The notes beneath the pieces are model-generated. The model worked only from the letters and a program-made list of their open reading frames with translations, had not been told where the DNA came from and did no database searches. The position numbers and the translations under genes were made by a program. A DNA stretch of 64,000 nucleotides from Fischerella sp. JS2 (GTDB lineage: Bacteria > Cyanobacteriota > Cyanobacteriia > Cyanobacteriales > Nostocaceae), in assembly GCF_032393985.1 (NCBI RefSeq), contig NZ_CP135918.1, forward strand, positions 2,170,001 to 2,234,000. Direction: 5' to 3'. Positions 10,367-19,984 of this stretch are shown here, piece after piece (the stretch's first letter is position 1; each line of letters opens with the position of its first letter).

Positions 10367-10999
10367 TCACACCCCCCCCAAAACTCCCCGTGCTGCAACC
10401 ATATAACGGAAGATATATTCTACTAGCTCAATGTAGTTACGAGCTTCTGTGCAGGAAGAGGCCCAAACTGTGACACCGTGATCGCGTATGAGTAGGGCTG
10501 GCAATTGTGAGGGAGTGTTGCTAAATCTGGCTTTGATCTCAGTTGCAATCTGCTGAACCTGTAAATGATTAGCAAATATAGGCATCACGCAATCAGGGTT
10601 TTCTTGCCATACCCCAAGTCCTTTGAGCATTTCTAGTGGTGGTAAGGGTAAAGCATCCCCATTTACAAACCGTGAAACCAGATTTGCTTCCACCGAGTGG
10701 ATATGATAGCAACTTGTAGCTTCTGGAAAAAGGTGATAAACAACCTGGTGAATGGCAGTTTCAGCACTAGGCTTGGAGTCTTTTGTGGGTTGTTCTACCC
10801 TACCATCAGGATAAATTCGCACAAAGTCATCAATTGCTAATTCTCCTTTCGACTTCCCACTAGCTGTAATCCAGAAGCTACCATCAGATAAACGTGCTGA
10901 GAGATTACCTGCTGTTCCTACCATCCAACCCTGTTGGTAAAAGTGACGGGCAGCAGTGATTAACTCAAGACGGACGTCGGTTAGGGTTGGGCTGTTCAT
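10367..10999 (-). CDS. mtnB: Methylthioribulose-1-phosphate dehydratase
   Basis: Class II aldolase-fold enzyme of methionine salvage; it dehydrates 5-methylthioribulose 1-phosphate. Signatures in the 210 residues: GTAGNLSAR at about 28-36, ITASGKSKG at about 44-52, catalytic Glu in SAETAIH near 80, metal histidines in HIHS at about 99-102, and RDHG at about 172-175. It is the third gene of mtnD-mtnX-mtnB, starting 4 bases after mtnX. The C-terminal few codons (about ARGVLGGV) run into C-rich repeat DNA, so the tail may have been altered by a repeat insertion. Confidence 0.93.
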   Translation of the reverse strand: MNSPTLTDVRLELITAARHFYQQGWMVGTAGNLSARLSDGSFWITASGKSKGELAIDDFVRIYPDGRVEQPTKDSKPSAETAIHQVVYHLFPEATSCYHIHSVEANLVSRFVNGDALPLPPLEMLKGLGVWQENPDCVMPIFANHLQVQQIATEIKARFSNTPSQLPALLIRDHGVTVWASSCTEARNYIELVEYIFRYMVAARGVLGGV

Positions 11000-11003
11000 T
11001 ATA

Positions 11004-11639
11004 CTAGACAGAATTCCACAATTGTGCTAGATATTCGCGCACTTCTAAAAAATCTTGCCAGGGAATGTAAGGTTTTTGATTTTCTGCGAGATAATACGCT
11101 AGGCGATCGCGAGCAAATACTATCGGTGTAGCTAATGCCATATTTAAATCAGTCAGCGAATCTCCAATAGCTATTTTCTCATCTGCTGGATACTTTTCCA
11201 TTACTTGCACTTTCGCAACTAATTCTGTCCCACCTTCAAACTCGGAATTAGGGTGCAAATACTCACCTTTGGTATCAACATCAACAGCGTGAATAGCATG
11301 AATGCGTGGCACTAGTTTGCCTAACACAACTTCCACCATTCCCCGCAGTCCCCCAGAAACTACTACCAAAGGTACTTTCTCTGCTTCTAAAAAATCCAAT
11401 AGTTCTGTAAACCCCGGACGAATTGGCTCTTTACGGGTAAATTCTAAAATTTCCGGATAGCAAGCAGATGGAATTGACTCCAAAATCTGCCTGACTCCTG
11501 CGCGTAATGTCAGTCGCTGTGCATACATTTCTGGTATCAGTTGGGCAGAAAGCTGAGGCGCGAAACGCTTCAGCACAGCCACAAAGGTTTCTGATACCGT
11601 AATAGTACCGTCAAAGTCGCAAAAAATGATCCGTTTCAT
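11004..11639 (-). CDS. mtnX: 2-hydroxy-3-keto-5-methylthiopentenyl-1-phosphate phosphatase
   Basis: HAD-superfamily phosphatase of methionine salvage. The nucleophile motif is FCDFDGTIT at about 6-14, motif II is VVSGG at about 93-97, and the acidic motif is IGDSLTDLNMA near 157-167. The overall sequence is like B. subtilis MtnX. In pathways with MtnX a separate enolase (MtnW) makes its substrate; no mtnW is in this window. The ATG lies 3 bases after the mtnD stop, so translation is probably coupled. An alternative would be another HAD phosphatase, but the neighbours make MtnX by far the best reading. Confidence 0.92.
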   Translation of the reverse strand: MKRIIFCDFDGTITVSETFVAVLKRFAPQLSAQLIPEMYAQRLTLRAGVRQILESIPSACYPEILEFTRKEPIRPGFTELLDFLEAEKVPLVVVSGGLRGMVEVVLGKLVPRIHAIHAVDVDTKGEYLHPNSEFEGGTELVAKVQVMEKYPADEKIAIGDSLTDLNMALATPIVFARDRLAYYLAENQKPYIPWQDFLEVREYLAQLWNSV

Positions 11640-11642
11640 TTT

Positions 11643-12194
11643 TTAAGCAACAGCCTGACGCCTGTGAATTGGTGTACCCGTATATTCAGGAAACCAGCCT
11701 TCTGTATTGGTAAAATAACGTACTGCTTTTACTCGTCGCTCTGGTGTGAGATAAAACCAGTGTTCAGTCCCAGCAGGCACATTGATATACTCTTGTGGTT
11801 GCACTGTTAATTCTACCTGAGTGCCATCAGGACGCACAAAGCCAAAAATGCCTTCTCCAGCAACAACGTAGCGTACTTCATCATCTGCATGAGTATGAAT
11901 TTTGTCAAACTTTGTCAGCAATCCGTCCAAGTTGGGAGTTGCTGGATGAAGAACAATTAAATCACGCGATTGATAGCCTGCTGTTTGTTGCAACTGCTCA
12001 AAATACTGATCCAAAGCTACTAACACTTGTTCTTTTTCATCTTCGTTGAGGCTATCTTTTGCCAGTAACTCGTGTAATTGGGAACCTTCTCCTACAGGCC
12101 AATAATTGAGTTGAATGTTGAGGGATGCTAGTTCGCGGGAAATATCTGTTAGGTCAGTATATACTTTGCCGTCTTCTAGTTGTAATATCGCCAT
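11643..12194 (-). CDS. mtnD: Acireductone dioxygenase
   Basis: Cupin metalloenzyme that oxidises acireductone to the methionine precursor 4-methylthio-2-oxobutyrate with Fe(II), or to an off-pathway product with Ni(II). The metal ligands are visible as HTHADDE at about 100-106 and H145 in GTEHWF. Length (183) is typical. It is the first gene of the operon and is preceded by a strong ribosome site, GGAGGTGGACT directly before the ATG. mtnA and mtnK are not in this window. Confidence 0.95.
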   Translation of the reverse strand: MAILQLEDGKVYTDLTDISRELASLNIQLNYWPVGEGSQLHELLAKDSLNEDEKEQVLVALDQYFEQLQQTAGYQSRDLIVLHPATPNLDGLLTKFDKIHTHADDEVRYVVAGEGIFGFVRPDGTQVELTVQPQEYINVPAGTEHWFYLTPERRVKAVRYFTNTEGWFPEYTGTPIHRRQAVA

Positions 12195-12302
12195 AGTCCA
12201 CCTCCTGCATGAGATATTATACGGTAATTCTAGCGATTTACAAGGATATTGCTATTAATTATGACTAAATCATTATTAGCAATCACCATCTAGCCACAAA
12301 CA

Positions 12303-12345
12303 GACAATCTATCTGTGTGCATCTGTGTGTATCGGTGTTCGCCTT
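12303..12345. repeat. Dispersed ATCTGTGTGCATC-type repeat
   Basis: Tandem-like ATCTGTGTGC ATCTGTGTGT ATCGGTGTTC core at 12311-12340. Related copies lie at 16991-17048, 17124-17195, 25431-25490, 25618-25712, 28868-28970 and 31870-31935, always in spacers. Confidence 0.75.
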
Positions 12346-12474
12346 TCAAAACATAGCTTTGGGCGAAATCATAGCGACTTTAAATCCGCGCGTAGTGATA
12401 CACCACAGACACAGAGAATTCGCTACGAACCATGAAATATTGTACTAAGGACGATTATTTCCTCAGTTATTACC

Positions 12475-14295
12475 CTAAGGTTTATTGTATTTACCTGGAT
12501 ATTTCTTGTGAAAATAATTTTCCATCACTTGTAACGCCATTGGCCCAGCAACGCTACCACCGCCACCACCGGAATGTTCTGCAAATGCTACAACCAAAAT
12601 TTCTGGTTTGTCGGCGGGAGCATAACCACCAAACCATGCATGATTGGCTTTGACACCGTAACGTTGCCAAGCTTCGGCGGTTCCTGTTTTACCAGCGACA
12701 GGAGGAAGAGTCGGCACATTTAGCGCTTTACCCGTACCTTCACTTACTACCTTTCGCAGTCCATCCCGCAGAACTTGGACTGTGGAGGGTTTCATATTGA
12801 CTGGCTCACGCCAAGATTTGGCTTGCTTATTGTCTTCGAGTAAATGGGGTTGAACTCTGTAACCACCATTAGCAGGTACAGCAAACATTACACCAACTTG
12901 CAAAGGAGTGGCAAGTAGCGCTCCTTGACCAATGGACATATTTACAGAGTCACCTACAGTCCAAGGCATTTTCCAGGTTTTCTGTTTCCATGCTTCATCA
13001 GGAACAAAACCTTTTGATTCTTCTGAGGTAAATTCAAACCCGGTTTTTTGACCAAATCCATACTTGCGCGTCCATTCAATTAAAGTAGGACCACCAACTC
13101 TGGCACCAACTTGATAGAAAAAGGTATCGCTACTCATAGCGATCGCTCGTGCAAATCCTACTGGTCCAAATCCAGCATGGTTCCACTCATTAAAGCGAGT
13201 ACCGCCAAAATTTAGAGAACCATAGGTTGGCAGTATTGTATCAGGAGAAAATTCACCCGACTCTAACCCGGCGGTAGTAGTGACAATTTTAAATGTACTT
13301 GCTGGGGGATAGGCTCTCAAAGCACGATTGAGTAAAGGATGGTTGGCACCCAACAAAATTTCTTCCAATTCTTTTTGAGAAGCTTTTGGCTTGGAGAAAA
13401 CATTGGGGTCAAAGGTGGGGTGAGACACCATTGCTAAGATGGCGCCGTTGTGGGGATTCATGGCGATGATAGTTCCATTGCGATCGCCTAAAGCTTTTGC
13501 TGCTGCCAATTGCAAATCTGCATCTAGGGTTAATCGCAGATCCGCACCAGCTTTTGCTTGTTTTTGTCCCAAAATCCGTAATGGACGTCCGCTACCATCT
13601 ACTTCCAATTGCTGGCCACCCCATTCACCCCGAAGTAAGTCCTCATAAGCCTTCTCGACTCCCATCTGACCAATCACATCTCTAAGACGGTAGCCTTCGT
13701 TTCTTTTTTGCTGCAACTGTTCTGATGTCAATTCCCGAGTATATCCTAGTACATGAGCAAATTCTTTACCATGTGGATAATAACGAACTGCGTCTGTATG
13801 TATTTCGACATTTTCCAGTTCGGTTTCATACTCTTTGAGAGCGGTGATTTCATCTAAACTTAAGTCGCGTTTGATCCGCACTAATCCAGAATAGTTAGGT
13901 TCTTTCTTAGCTTCTTCGAGTTTCTTTTCTATCTCGTCTAAAGGAATATTAAGAATTTGGGATAAACGTGGCCCTACTTTCGACCACGAATCCTTGTTCT
14001 TGTGAGCCATCGGCCATAAATATACAGAATGAGGATAGCGAGTAGTAGCTAAAAGTTTGCCATCACGGTCAAAAATATTACCCCTTTCTGGTTGTTTATG
14101 TAAAAGCCGAATTCGATTAGACTCGGCCCTTTCTCGGTGAGTAGGGCCTTGAACAATTTGCAAATATATCAACCGCGCTAGAATACCGTTTGTCATTAAC
14201 AGGGTAAACACAATCAAAAATATAGACTGTACACCCCGTCCAACGGTTCGTGATTGTTTATTATTACTGGCTAGAGGAGATTGTAATAAGGACAT
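12475..14295 (-). CDS. mrdA: Penicillin-binding protein 2 (peptidoglycan transpeptidase)
   Basis: Membrane-anchored class B transpeptidase of cell elongation. One N-terminal membrane segment spans about 21-48. The dimerisation domain includes PERGNIFDRDGKLLAT at about 69-84. The catalytic motifs are all present: STFK at 333-336, SSD at about 388-390, and KTGTAE near 543. The 606 residues are normal for PBP2. PBP2 rather than FtsI/PBP3 is favoured by the SSD second motif and the HVLGYTREL segment. It is not next to rodA or mreBCD. The gene is divergent from the polysaccharide deacetylase, with a 279-base spacer serving both. Confidence 0.93.
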   Translation of the reverse strand: MSLLQSPLASNNKQSRTVGRGVQSIFLIVFTLLMTNGILARLIYLQIVQGPTHRERAESNRIRLLHKQPERGNIFDRDGKLLATTRYPHSVYLWPMAHKNKDSWSKVGPRLSQILNIPLDEIEKKLEEAKKEPNYSGLVRIKRDLSLDEITALKEYETELENVEIHTDAVRYYPHGKEFAHVLGYTRELTSEQLQQKRNEGYRLRDVIGQMGVEKAYEDLLRGEWGGQQLEVDGSGRPLRILGQKQAKAGADLRLTLDADLQLAAAKALGDRNGTIIAMNPHNGAILAMVSHPTFDPNVFSKPKASQKELEEILLGANHPLLNRALRAYPPASTFKIVTTTAGLESGEFSPDTILPTYGSLNFGGTRFNEWNHAGFGPVGFARAIAMSSDTFFYQVGARVGGPTLIEWTRKYGFGQKTGFEFTSEESKGFVPDEAWKQKTWKMPWTVGDSVNMSIGQGALLATPLQVGVMFAVPANGGYRVQPHLLEDNKQAKSWREPVNMKPSTVQVLRDGLRKVVSEGTGKALNVPTLPPVAGKTGTAEAWQRYGVKANHAWFGGYAPADKPEILVVAFAEHSGGGGGSVAGPMALQVMENYFHKKYPGKYNKP

Positions 14296-14574
14296 ACTAT
14301 TAACTTTGATTACGACTCACTTGATCTGTATACGATTACGCTCTATTACTACCCGTATTGAAAGAAAATAAATTGAGTAGGTAGATTTGGTATTTTTTCC
14401 TGGTATAGAATAAACCAAATGATGATTCAGTATTGAAGTCAATAGACTATAATAATTCGTTTTTTAACAAAAAAATAAGGTTCTTTTGCCACTTTTGACA
14501 AATCTGGCAGAAAATCCTCGTTTCCCAGACTTTAGTGTTATCCGTATTTTTTACGAATTCCTGAAAACTCTAAA

Positions 14575-15510
14575 ATGACTTACAGCAAAACTCATCCAGT
14601 TGTGAATCCTCCAAAAAGTAAAAATTTACCTCTGAGTTTGGCTGTCAGTTTTGTTATTGTTTTGTTTCTTTTAATTTTTCAGGATACTGCTACTGTCATC
14701 CCGATTTTGGGGTTTCATGGTGTAATTAACAATAAAAATTTTGTTACTCAACTTGAACAAGGTAGGATGGATTATCCCCAAAAAGATTTAGAAAAATTTT
14801 TAGAATACTTACTGACCAACGATTATTGGTTTCTAAGTTCACAAGATTTATATGAGATTCTATCAAATCAAAATCATCGAAATTCAGATTTATTTGTGAA
14901 AAAAAAGCCTATTATGATTTCTTTTGATGATGGCTATAAAACAGTATACACAAATTTACTACCTATATTAAAAAGATTAGAAAAAAAGTATGACAAGAAA
15001 GTAAAAGTAGTTTTATTTATCAATCCAGGTGCTTTATCTAAGAAAGGTAGTATTAATTCCCCTAATCTAAGCTGTCAGGAATTAAGAGAAGGCTTACAAC
15101 AAGGTTTTTTTGATATTCAATCTCATGGTTTAAATCATAAAAATTTAACAAGGCTAAGTAATAAAAACTTGATTAAGGAAATCTTAGAATCCCAGAATCA
15201 ATTAAGAAAATGTACACATAATTTAGATCCGCAACAAAAAGTAGCTTCACATTTTGCATATCCTTATGGTGCTTATAATCAACGAGTTAAAAAATATGTA
15301 TCTAAATATTATTTGTCAGGTTATTTGTACAATAATAAGCTTTTGAATAGAACTTTTTTAAAAAATCAGTATGAAATACCCCGTTTAACAGTTAATCGGC
15401 AAGAATCAGTCAAAAATTTAATAGAAAAATTTGATACGACATTCGATGAAAAATTACTCAAACTTTTAGATAAAAAAGTTAGTCAAGAAAAAATTAAACC
15501 TGAAGAATAA
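14575..15510 (+). CDS. Polysaccharide deacetylase (NodB homology) family protein
   Basis: Membrane-anchored carbohydrate esterase family 4 type protein, 311 residues. A single hydrophobic segment at about 19-37 probably anchors it facing the periplasm. The NodB motif 1 is SFDDGY at about 116-121, with catalytic and metal aspartates. Motif 2 is SHGLNHKNL with histidines at about 184 and 188, and AYPYGAYN follows at about 228-235. Such enzymes remove N-acetyl groups from glucosamine polymers. The next gene starts 27 bases on and encodes an acyltransferase-like membrane protein, so the two may edit acetylation of one surface glycan. Codon use is AT-rich. Confidence 0.88.
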   Translation: MTYSKTHPVVNPPKSKNLPLSLAVSFVIVLFLLIFQDTATVIPILGFHGVINNKNFVTQLEQGRMDYPQKDLEKFLEYLLTNDYWFLSSQDLYEILSNQNHRNSDLFVKKKPIMISFDDGYKTVYTNLLPILKRLEKKYDKKVKVVLFINPGALSKKGSINSPNLSCQELREGLQQGFFDIQSHGLNHKNLTRLSNKNLIKEILESQNQLRKCTHNLDPQQKVASHFAYPYGAYNQRVKKYVSKYYLSGYLYNNKLLNRTFLKNQYEIPRLTVNRQESVKNLIEKFDTTFDEKLLKLLDKKVSQEKIKPEE

Positions 15511-15537
15511 ATATGTTTAATATTATATTTAATTGAT

Positions 15538-16989
15538 ATGCAGCCAAATAATAGTATTAATAATACTAGTTTAAAACGTTACTATGCATTGGATGCACTA
15601 CGTGGATTTGCAATTTTGGCAATGATTTTATCAGGTACTATTAGTTATGAAATTTTACCAGCTTGGATGTACCATGCTCAGGAGCCACCACCAAATCATA
15701 TTTTTAATCCTAATCTGCCGGGATTAACTTGGGTAGATATTGTATTTCCCATTTTCTTATTTTCTATGGGATCTGCTATTCCTTTATCTATATTAAACCG
15801 TTTAGCTAAAGGATTAACAAAAACACAAATAATTTTTTATATTTTCAGGCGAGGATTATTACTAGGAATATTTGCAATTTTCCTACAACATATTAGACCT
15901 TTAACAATTAATAAAACTCCAACTACACAAACTTGGTGGATAGCTTTACTGGGTTTTTTGATACTTTTTTTAGTTTTCGTGAGGTGGCCTAAAAACCAAA
16001 AAATCAGACAATATGCTATTTTGATTACCCCTATTGCTTGGGTAGCTGCTAGTATTCTTGTTTGTGTAATTAACTATCCAGAGGGAAATGGTTTTTCAGT
16101 TTTGAGAAGTGATATTATTCTGATTGTTCTGACAAATATGGCTATTTTTGGCTCATTAGCTTGGTTATTTACCAAGAATAATTGGCTGTTACGTTTTGGG
16201 TTGTTAGGTTTTTTAATTGCTTTACGACTATCTGCAACTGTTCAAGGAAGTTGGATTGCAGTGTTTTGGCAAGCATCGCCTATTCCTTGGATTTTTCAGT
16301 TTGATTATTTGAAGTATTTATTGATTGTGATTCCTGGAACTATTGCTGGTGATTTAATTGTAGATTCATTAGGAATTTATTTATCAGATCAACAAGAAGT
16401 AGTAAATCAATCAAAATGGTGGAGTTTACGTTTTTACAGTATTACTTTTTTGATGTTAGCTATTTGTATAACCTTACTAATTGGTTTGCAAGCTAGATTA
16501 TTATGGCAAACAAGTTTAGTGTGTGTAGTACTTTGTTTGATTGGCTGGTTTTTATTTATTAATTTGACTAGTAAACAAGAAAGATTAATTAAATATTTTT
16601 ACCAATGGGGAGTTTATTTGTTGATACTTGGTTTACTATTTGAACCCTTTGAAAATGGCATTAAAAAAGACCCTGCTACATTTAGTTATTTTTTTGTAAC
16701 TACTGCGATCGCATTCTTTTTATTAATTATTTTTACTGTAATTATAGATATTTTGAAGCAACGTCAATGTTTGCAGCTACTGATTGCTAACGGTCAGAAT
16801 CCTATGATGGGTTATGTGGCTTTTGGCAATCTTGTTTGGCCTATTTTGAAATTAACTCATCTTGAAGCGTTAATTTTACCTTATACTCATACTCCTTTAA
16901 CAGGATTTCTTAAAGGAGTTGTTTATACTCTCATAATTGCTATTTTTGTGAGTTTGTGTACTAAGTTAAAATTATTTTGGCGGACGTAA
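15538..16989 (+). CDS. Multi-spanning acyltransferase-like protein (DUF5009/HGSNAT-like)
   Basis: Integral membrane protein of 483 residues with about ten to eleven hydrophobic helices. The start RYYALDALRGFAILAMIL is the hallmark of membrane acyltransferases related to heparan-alpha-glucosaminide N-acetyltransferase and YeiB. It continues with PGLTWVDIVFPIFLFSMGSAIP, also typical. The C-terminal NGQNPMMGYVAFG segment matches the same group. In the lysosomal enzyme, acetyl groups are carried across the membrane to glucosamine. Pairing with a deacetylase gene supports a glycan-acetylation role, but this is inference. The start is the ATG following AATTGAT. Confidence 0.8.
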   Translation: MQPNNSINNTSLKRYYALDALRGFAILAMILSGTISYEILPAWMYHAQEPPPNHIFNPNLPGLTWVDIVFPIFLFSMGSAIPLSILNRLAKGLTKTQIIFYIFRRGLLLGIFAIFLQHIRPLTINKTPTTQTWWIALLGFLILFLVFVRWPKNQKIRQYAILITPIAWVAASILVCVINYPEGNGFSVLRSDIILIVLTNMAIFGSLAWLFTKNNWLLRFGLLGFLIALRLSATVQGSWIAVFWQASPIPWIFQFDYLKYLLIVIPGTIAGDLIVDSLGIYLSDQQEVVNQSKWWSLRFYSITFLMLAICITLLIGLQARLLWQTSLVCVVLCLIGWFLFINLTSKQERLIKYFYQWGVYLLILGLLFEPFENGIKKDPATFSYFFVTTAIAFFLLIIFTVIIDILKQRQCLQLLIANGQNPMMGYVAFGNLVWPILKLTHLEALILPYTHTPLTGFLKGVVYTLIIAIFVSLCTKLKLFWRT

Positions 16990-16990
16990 A

Positions 16991-17260
16991 GATTAACTTA
17001 GCAGCAAACTCATGATCCATCTGTGTGTATCTGTGTGTATCGGTGGTTAAGTTTTCAAAAAGCTTGTGGCGAAGTGGCAGAGATAATGATTATCGTAGAC
17101 GCGCAAGTGGCTTCCCGAAGGGTACACAGATGAACACAGATGATTTTTGCCTGGGCTGGCTGTCTTTTTTATCGGTGTGCATTGGTGGTCGAGTTTTCAT
17201 TCCCTCGTTGTGGGCGCAAACCTCCTTTTCAATTAACGACCAACCACCAACCACCAATAA
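16991..17260. repeat. Two dispersed repeat copies with a nested insertion
   Basis: 16991-17048 matches 25431-25490 over about 58 bases, beginning GATTAACTTA and reading into CCATCTGTGTG. A second copy in reverse (17124-17140) is preceded by GTAGACGCGC..GGCTTCCCGAAGGGTA, a unit also nested inside the copies at 28868-28970 and 31870-31935. Open frames here are not genes. Confidence 0.75.
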
Positions 17261-17270
17261 CGAACAAATA

Positions 17271-19502
17271 TTAAGGCACTGCAATCGAAATCAAACCATT
17301 CTCCGGCAGATAATTGCAAAAACGTCCTTCATCTGCAAACGCTAGAATTAAGTGCAGGGTATAGTCTGGTGGAACTTGTAAATCAGCCCACGGTACTGCA
17401 ATTTCCAAACAACGGTCTAAAGCAACTTGCGCCCGACTGGTACGGGGATGCCACTGATAATGTTCCCCTGCTTCCCGAAATTGAACCGATTGCGTTAGCA
17501 AATTGATTTCTAAATGATGATGAAACAGGTAATTGACTGGTGCGATATCTGGCACTTCTGCTAAGGGAACAGGGCTATTATGCATTGTCTGGTCAGGATA
17601 AAACCACAGCAAATTCAACTCAAATGGCAAACCCTGTCCTGGCTGACTACCTGCTTTGAAGTCCACCCTGAGATAAAAATTCAAGTGATCTACCCCATAC
17701 CACAGGCGTTGGATGACGCTGCTGTTGTGCATTGTTCCCCTTGCGCCACCTATTTCGATACGTCCAGCTTTATCCCAGTCTTGTTCATCTCCTTGACCGT
17801 CTATGCTGGGATGAATAAAGCTTTCTGGACGATGATCTGTGCGTGCAGCATGAACTTCTACAGGTTGACGTAGGTAGGGAGGTATGGGTTCATTTAAAGC
17901 TTTATAAATACCACATAGATGTTCGCGAAATAATTGATCGAAAATTGCATCTTGGTTGGAAGAATGCCCTTCACCAAACCACCAAAACCAGTCAGAACCT
18001 TCTGCTGCGTACAATGCTTCCCAAACTGCTGGGTTGTTTTCTTCGGTTGCTTCTGGATGATTTGCTAAGGTGGCACGTGCCTGTGTTAAGTAGTCCCAGG
18101 CACGATTCTTGGCAGGATCGCCAATCCAAGTGGTAAAACTACCATCTACCCAGGAACCACTATGTAGTTGTTTTCCGGGAATAGTTGCTGTTGGTGGATA
18201 CTGTTCGAGGAATTCTGAGACGGTAACGAGTTTAAGATGTGGTTCTCGTTCTAGGGTTGCATACAAAGCTTCTAAAAAGGGTTTGCCATCTTGAGAATAA
18301 AATTCCCAGCAATTTTCGCCATCCAAAGCGATAGTGACTAACCAAGGTTGTTCGCTTTGGTGTTGTCTTTGCATTCTCGCGATCGCTTGTAGGTGTCCCA
18401 CCAAGTCGGCTGCTGCTTGTTTCGGTGGCATAGAACCATAGGTAAAGCCAATTAAATCTGATAATCTATGGTCACGAAAGACAATTGCCAAATCACCCGC
18501 AGGAGTTTCTAAACGGTATGGTCGATACAATAACTCTGGTTGTTGCACATTTCCTGCCCCGTCCCGGTGGAAAAAGTACCGCAACGTCCATCCCAAGACA
18601 GCTTCATCTGAGCAAATCCACTTAAATCCTTGCTTGAGAATATACGGCAAAATTGCTGGACTCACTGACTGTTCCGAGGGCCATAAACCACGGGGTTCTT
18701 GCCCAAATCTATCTATATATAAATTCCAAGCTTTTTGCAGATGTCGGGGAATATCTTCTGGCCACTGAAATCGATACTGGGGCAAAGCCATATTTGGTAC
18801 AGCTACTCTGCCGGAATCAGTATCAGCAAGTAAGGGCAAAATCGGGTGAGTGTAGGGCGAAGTTAGTACCTCAATCTGCCCTGTTTCTTGCATTTTCCGG
18901 TGTTGGGGGATGATGCGGCTAATAATGTCTCGTTGTTTGGAATAAATACGTTGGCGATCGCCTAAAGTAAAATTTCGACCTTGTTTTAACCACGCAGCAA
19001 TTTCTGGGTCATCCCAAAACAAAGGATCAATCCAAGCCAAATTGTGCCAAGCCAATAAATCGCTATAATCTTGTGCCTGCCAATTTTCTAAACACCAAGC
19101 TTGTCCTCTTTCTTGCTTTTGGCTATATAACTCACTATAGCGGGGATGAGGGTCAATCATCGTATGATGATTGGCATCAAAAAAGTGTTGGATGATAAAT
19201 TCTCGCTGTTGCTGAGTGAGTTGTTCTGTGGGCGTGAGACTAACTTCTAAATAAGGATCAAAAGCTGTACCAGCTATATAATCTTCTAACTGTAAGATCA
19301 GCGATGGTACTAAATTGACGGCTTGGTGTAACTTAGGATATTTCTCTAAAAGCAGTACTAAATCTAGGTAATCCTTAGTACCGTGTAGACGTACCCAAGG
19401 CAAGCGATAATGCTGGGACAAAGAAAGCGAAACGCCGCTGCGAGATTTATACAGCGGCTGATGTTGATGCCAGATAAAAGCGATGTAAAGGGGATGAGAC
19501 AT
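17271..19502 (-). CDS. Glycoside hydrolase family 57 protein
   Basis: Retaining alpha-glucan active enzyme, 743 residues. The GH57 start motif is HQHQP at about 12-16. The nucleophile region is WPSEQSVS with Glu near 277. The acid/base region is ALDGENCWEFY with Asp near 394. The last 160 residues (from about SIDGQGDEQDWDKAG) look like a beta-sandwich of CBM9/DOMON type. Family members include amylopullulanases, branching enzymes and 4-alpha-glucanotransferases. Specificity is undetermined, but glycogen turnover is the natural context in a cyanobacterium. No signal peptide is visible, so it is probably cytosolic. Confidence 0.9.
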   Translation of the reverse strand: MSHPLYIAFIWHQHQPLYKSRSGVSLSLSQHYRLPWVRLHGTKDYLDLVLLLEKYPKLHQAVNLVPSLILQLEDYIAGTAFDPYLEVSLTPTEQLTQQQREFIIQHFFDANHHTMIDPHPRYSELYSQKQERGQAWCLENWQAQDYSDLLAWHNLAWIDPLFWDDPEIAAWLKQGRNFTLGDRQRIYSKQRDIISRIIPQHRKMQETGQIEVLTSPYTHPILPLLADTDSGRVAVPNMALPQYRFQWPEDIPRHLQKAWNLYIDRFGQEPRGLWPSEQSVSPAILPYILKQGFKWICSDEAVLGWTLRYFFHRDGAGNVQQPELLYRPYRLETPAGDLAIVFRDHRLSDLIGFTYGSMPPKQAAADLVGHLQAIARMQRQHQSEQPWLVTIALDGENCWEFYSQDGKPFLEALYATLEREPHLKLVTVSEFLEQYPPTATIPGKQLHSGSWVDGSFTTWIGDPAKNRAWDYLTQARATLANHPEATEENNPAVWEALYAAEGSDWFWWFGEGHSSNQDAIFDQLFREHLCGIYKALNEPIPPYLRQPVEVHAARTDHRPESFIHPSIDGQGDEQDWDKAGRIEIGGARGTMHNSSVIQRLWYGVDHLNFYLRVDFKAGSQPGQGLPFELNLLWFYPDQTMHNSPVPLAEVPDIAPVNYLFHHHLEINLLTQSVQFREAGEHYQWHPRTSRAQVALDRCLEIAVPWADLQVPPDYTLHLILAFADEGRFCNYLPENGLISIAVP

Positions 19503-19696
19503 AGGCTTATTTGGGGATTGGGGGTTGAGAATCGGGCATTGGGAATTGGGGATCAGGGATCAGGTATCGGGAATCAGAAAGAATTTTAGATTGAAATCCA
19601 CGCATCGCAAATCCAAAATCCAAAATTTCTTGTCCTCCTTGTCCTCCTTGTCTCCCTTGTCCCCTATCCTCTATCCCCTTTCTCCACTACCCATTC

Positions 19697-19927
19697 CTAA
19701 ATTACTTGCTCAACTTCTGCAATTTCGGGAATCATTTCCTTGAGACGACGTTCAATACCCATTCTCAAGGTCATTGTAGAACTTGGGCAAGAACCGCAAG
19801 CGCCTTGTAACCGCAGTTTAACAATGGGACCATCAAGTTCTACAAGTTCTACGTTACCACCATCAGACATCAGATAAGGGCGCATTTCATCCAAAACAGT
19901 TTCTACGTTGTCAGTTGTCAGTTCCAT
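19697..19927 (-). CDS. NFU-type iron-sulfur cluster scaffold (NifU C-terminal domain)
   Basis: A 76-residue stand-alone NFU domain. The CGSCPSS motif at about 44-50 holds the two cysteines that bridge a cluster between two monomers. It is preceded by [21 protein letters not shown], the conserved strand pattern. Cyanobacteria use such small proteins to deliver Fe-S clusters, notably to photosystem I. The surrounding genes are unrelated. It lacks the NifU N-terminal domains and so is not the nitrogenase-specific protein. Confidence 0.95.
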   Translation of the reverse strand: MELTTDNVETVLDEMRPYLMSDGGNVELVELDGPIVKLRLQGACGSCPSSTMTLRMGIERRLKEMIPEIAEVEQVI

Positions 19928-19984
19928 TTTTCTCAGACCTCTTTTGATCAGAAATATTTATTTCTATATTTGTTAACTACATCC

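Noticed and set aside
10136-10426. 96-codon forward frame over the repeat mosaic
   Set aside because: Translation follows dispersed repeats and overlaps mtnB; no protein family features.
17025-17345. 106-codon forward frame
   Set aside because: Made of ATCTGTGTGTATC-type repeats and overlaps the GH57 3' end in another frame.
19697-19927. Nitrogen-fixation NifU
   Set aside because: Only the C-terminal NFU domain is present and there are no nif genes nearby.
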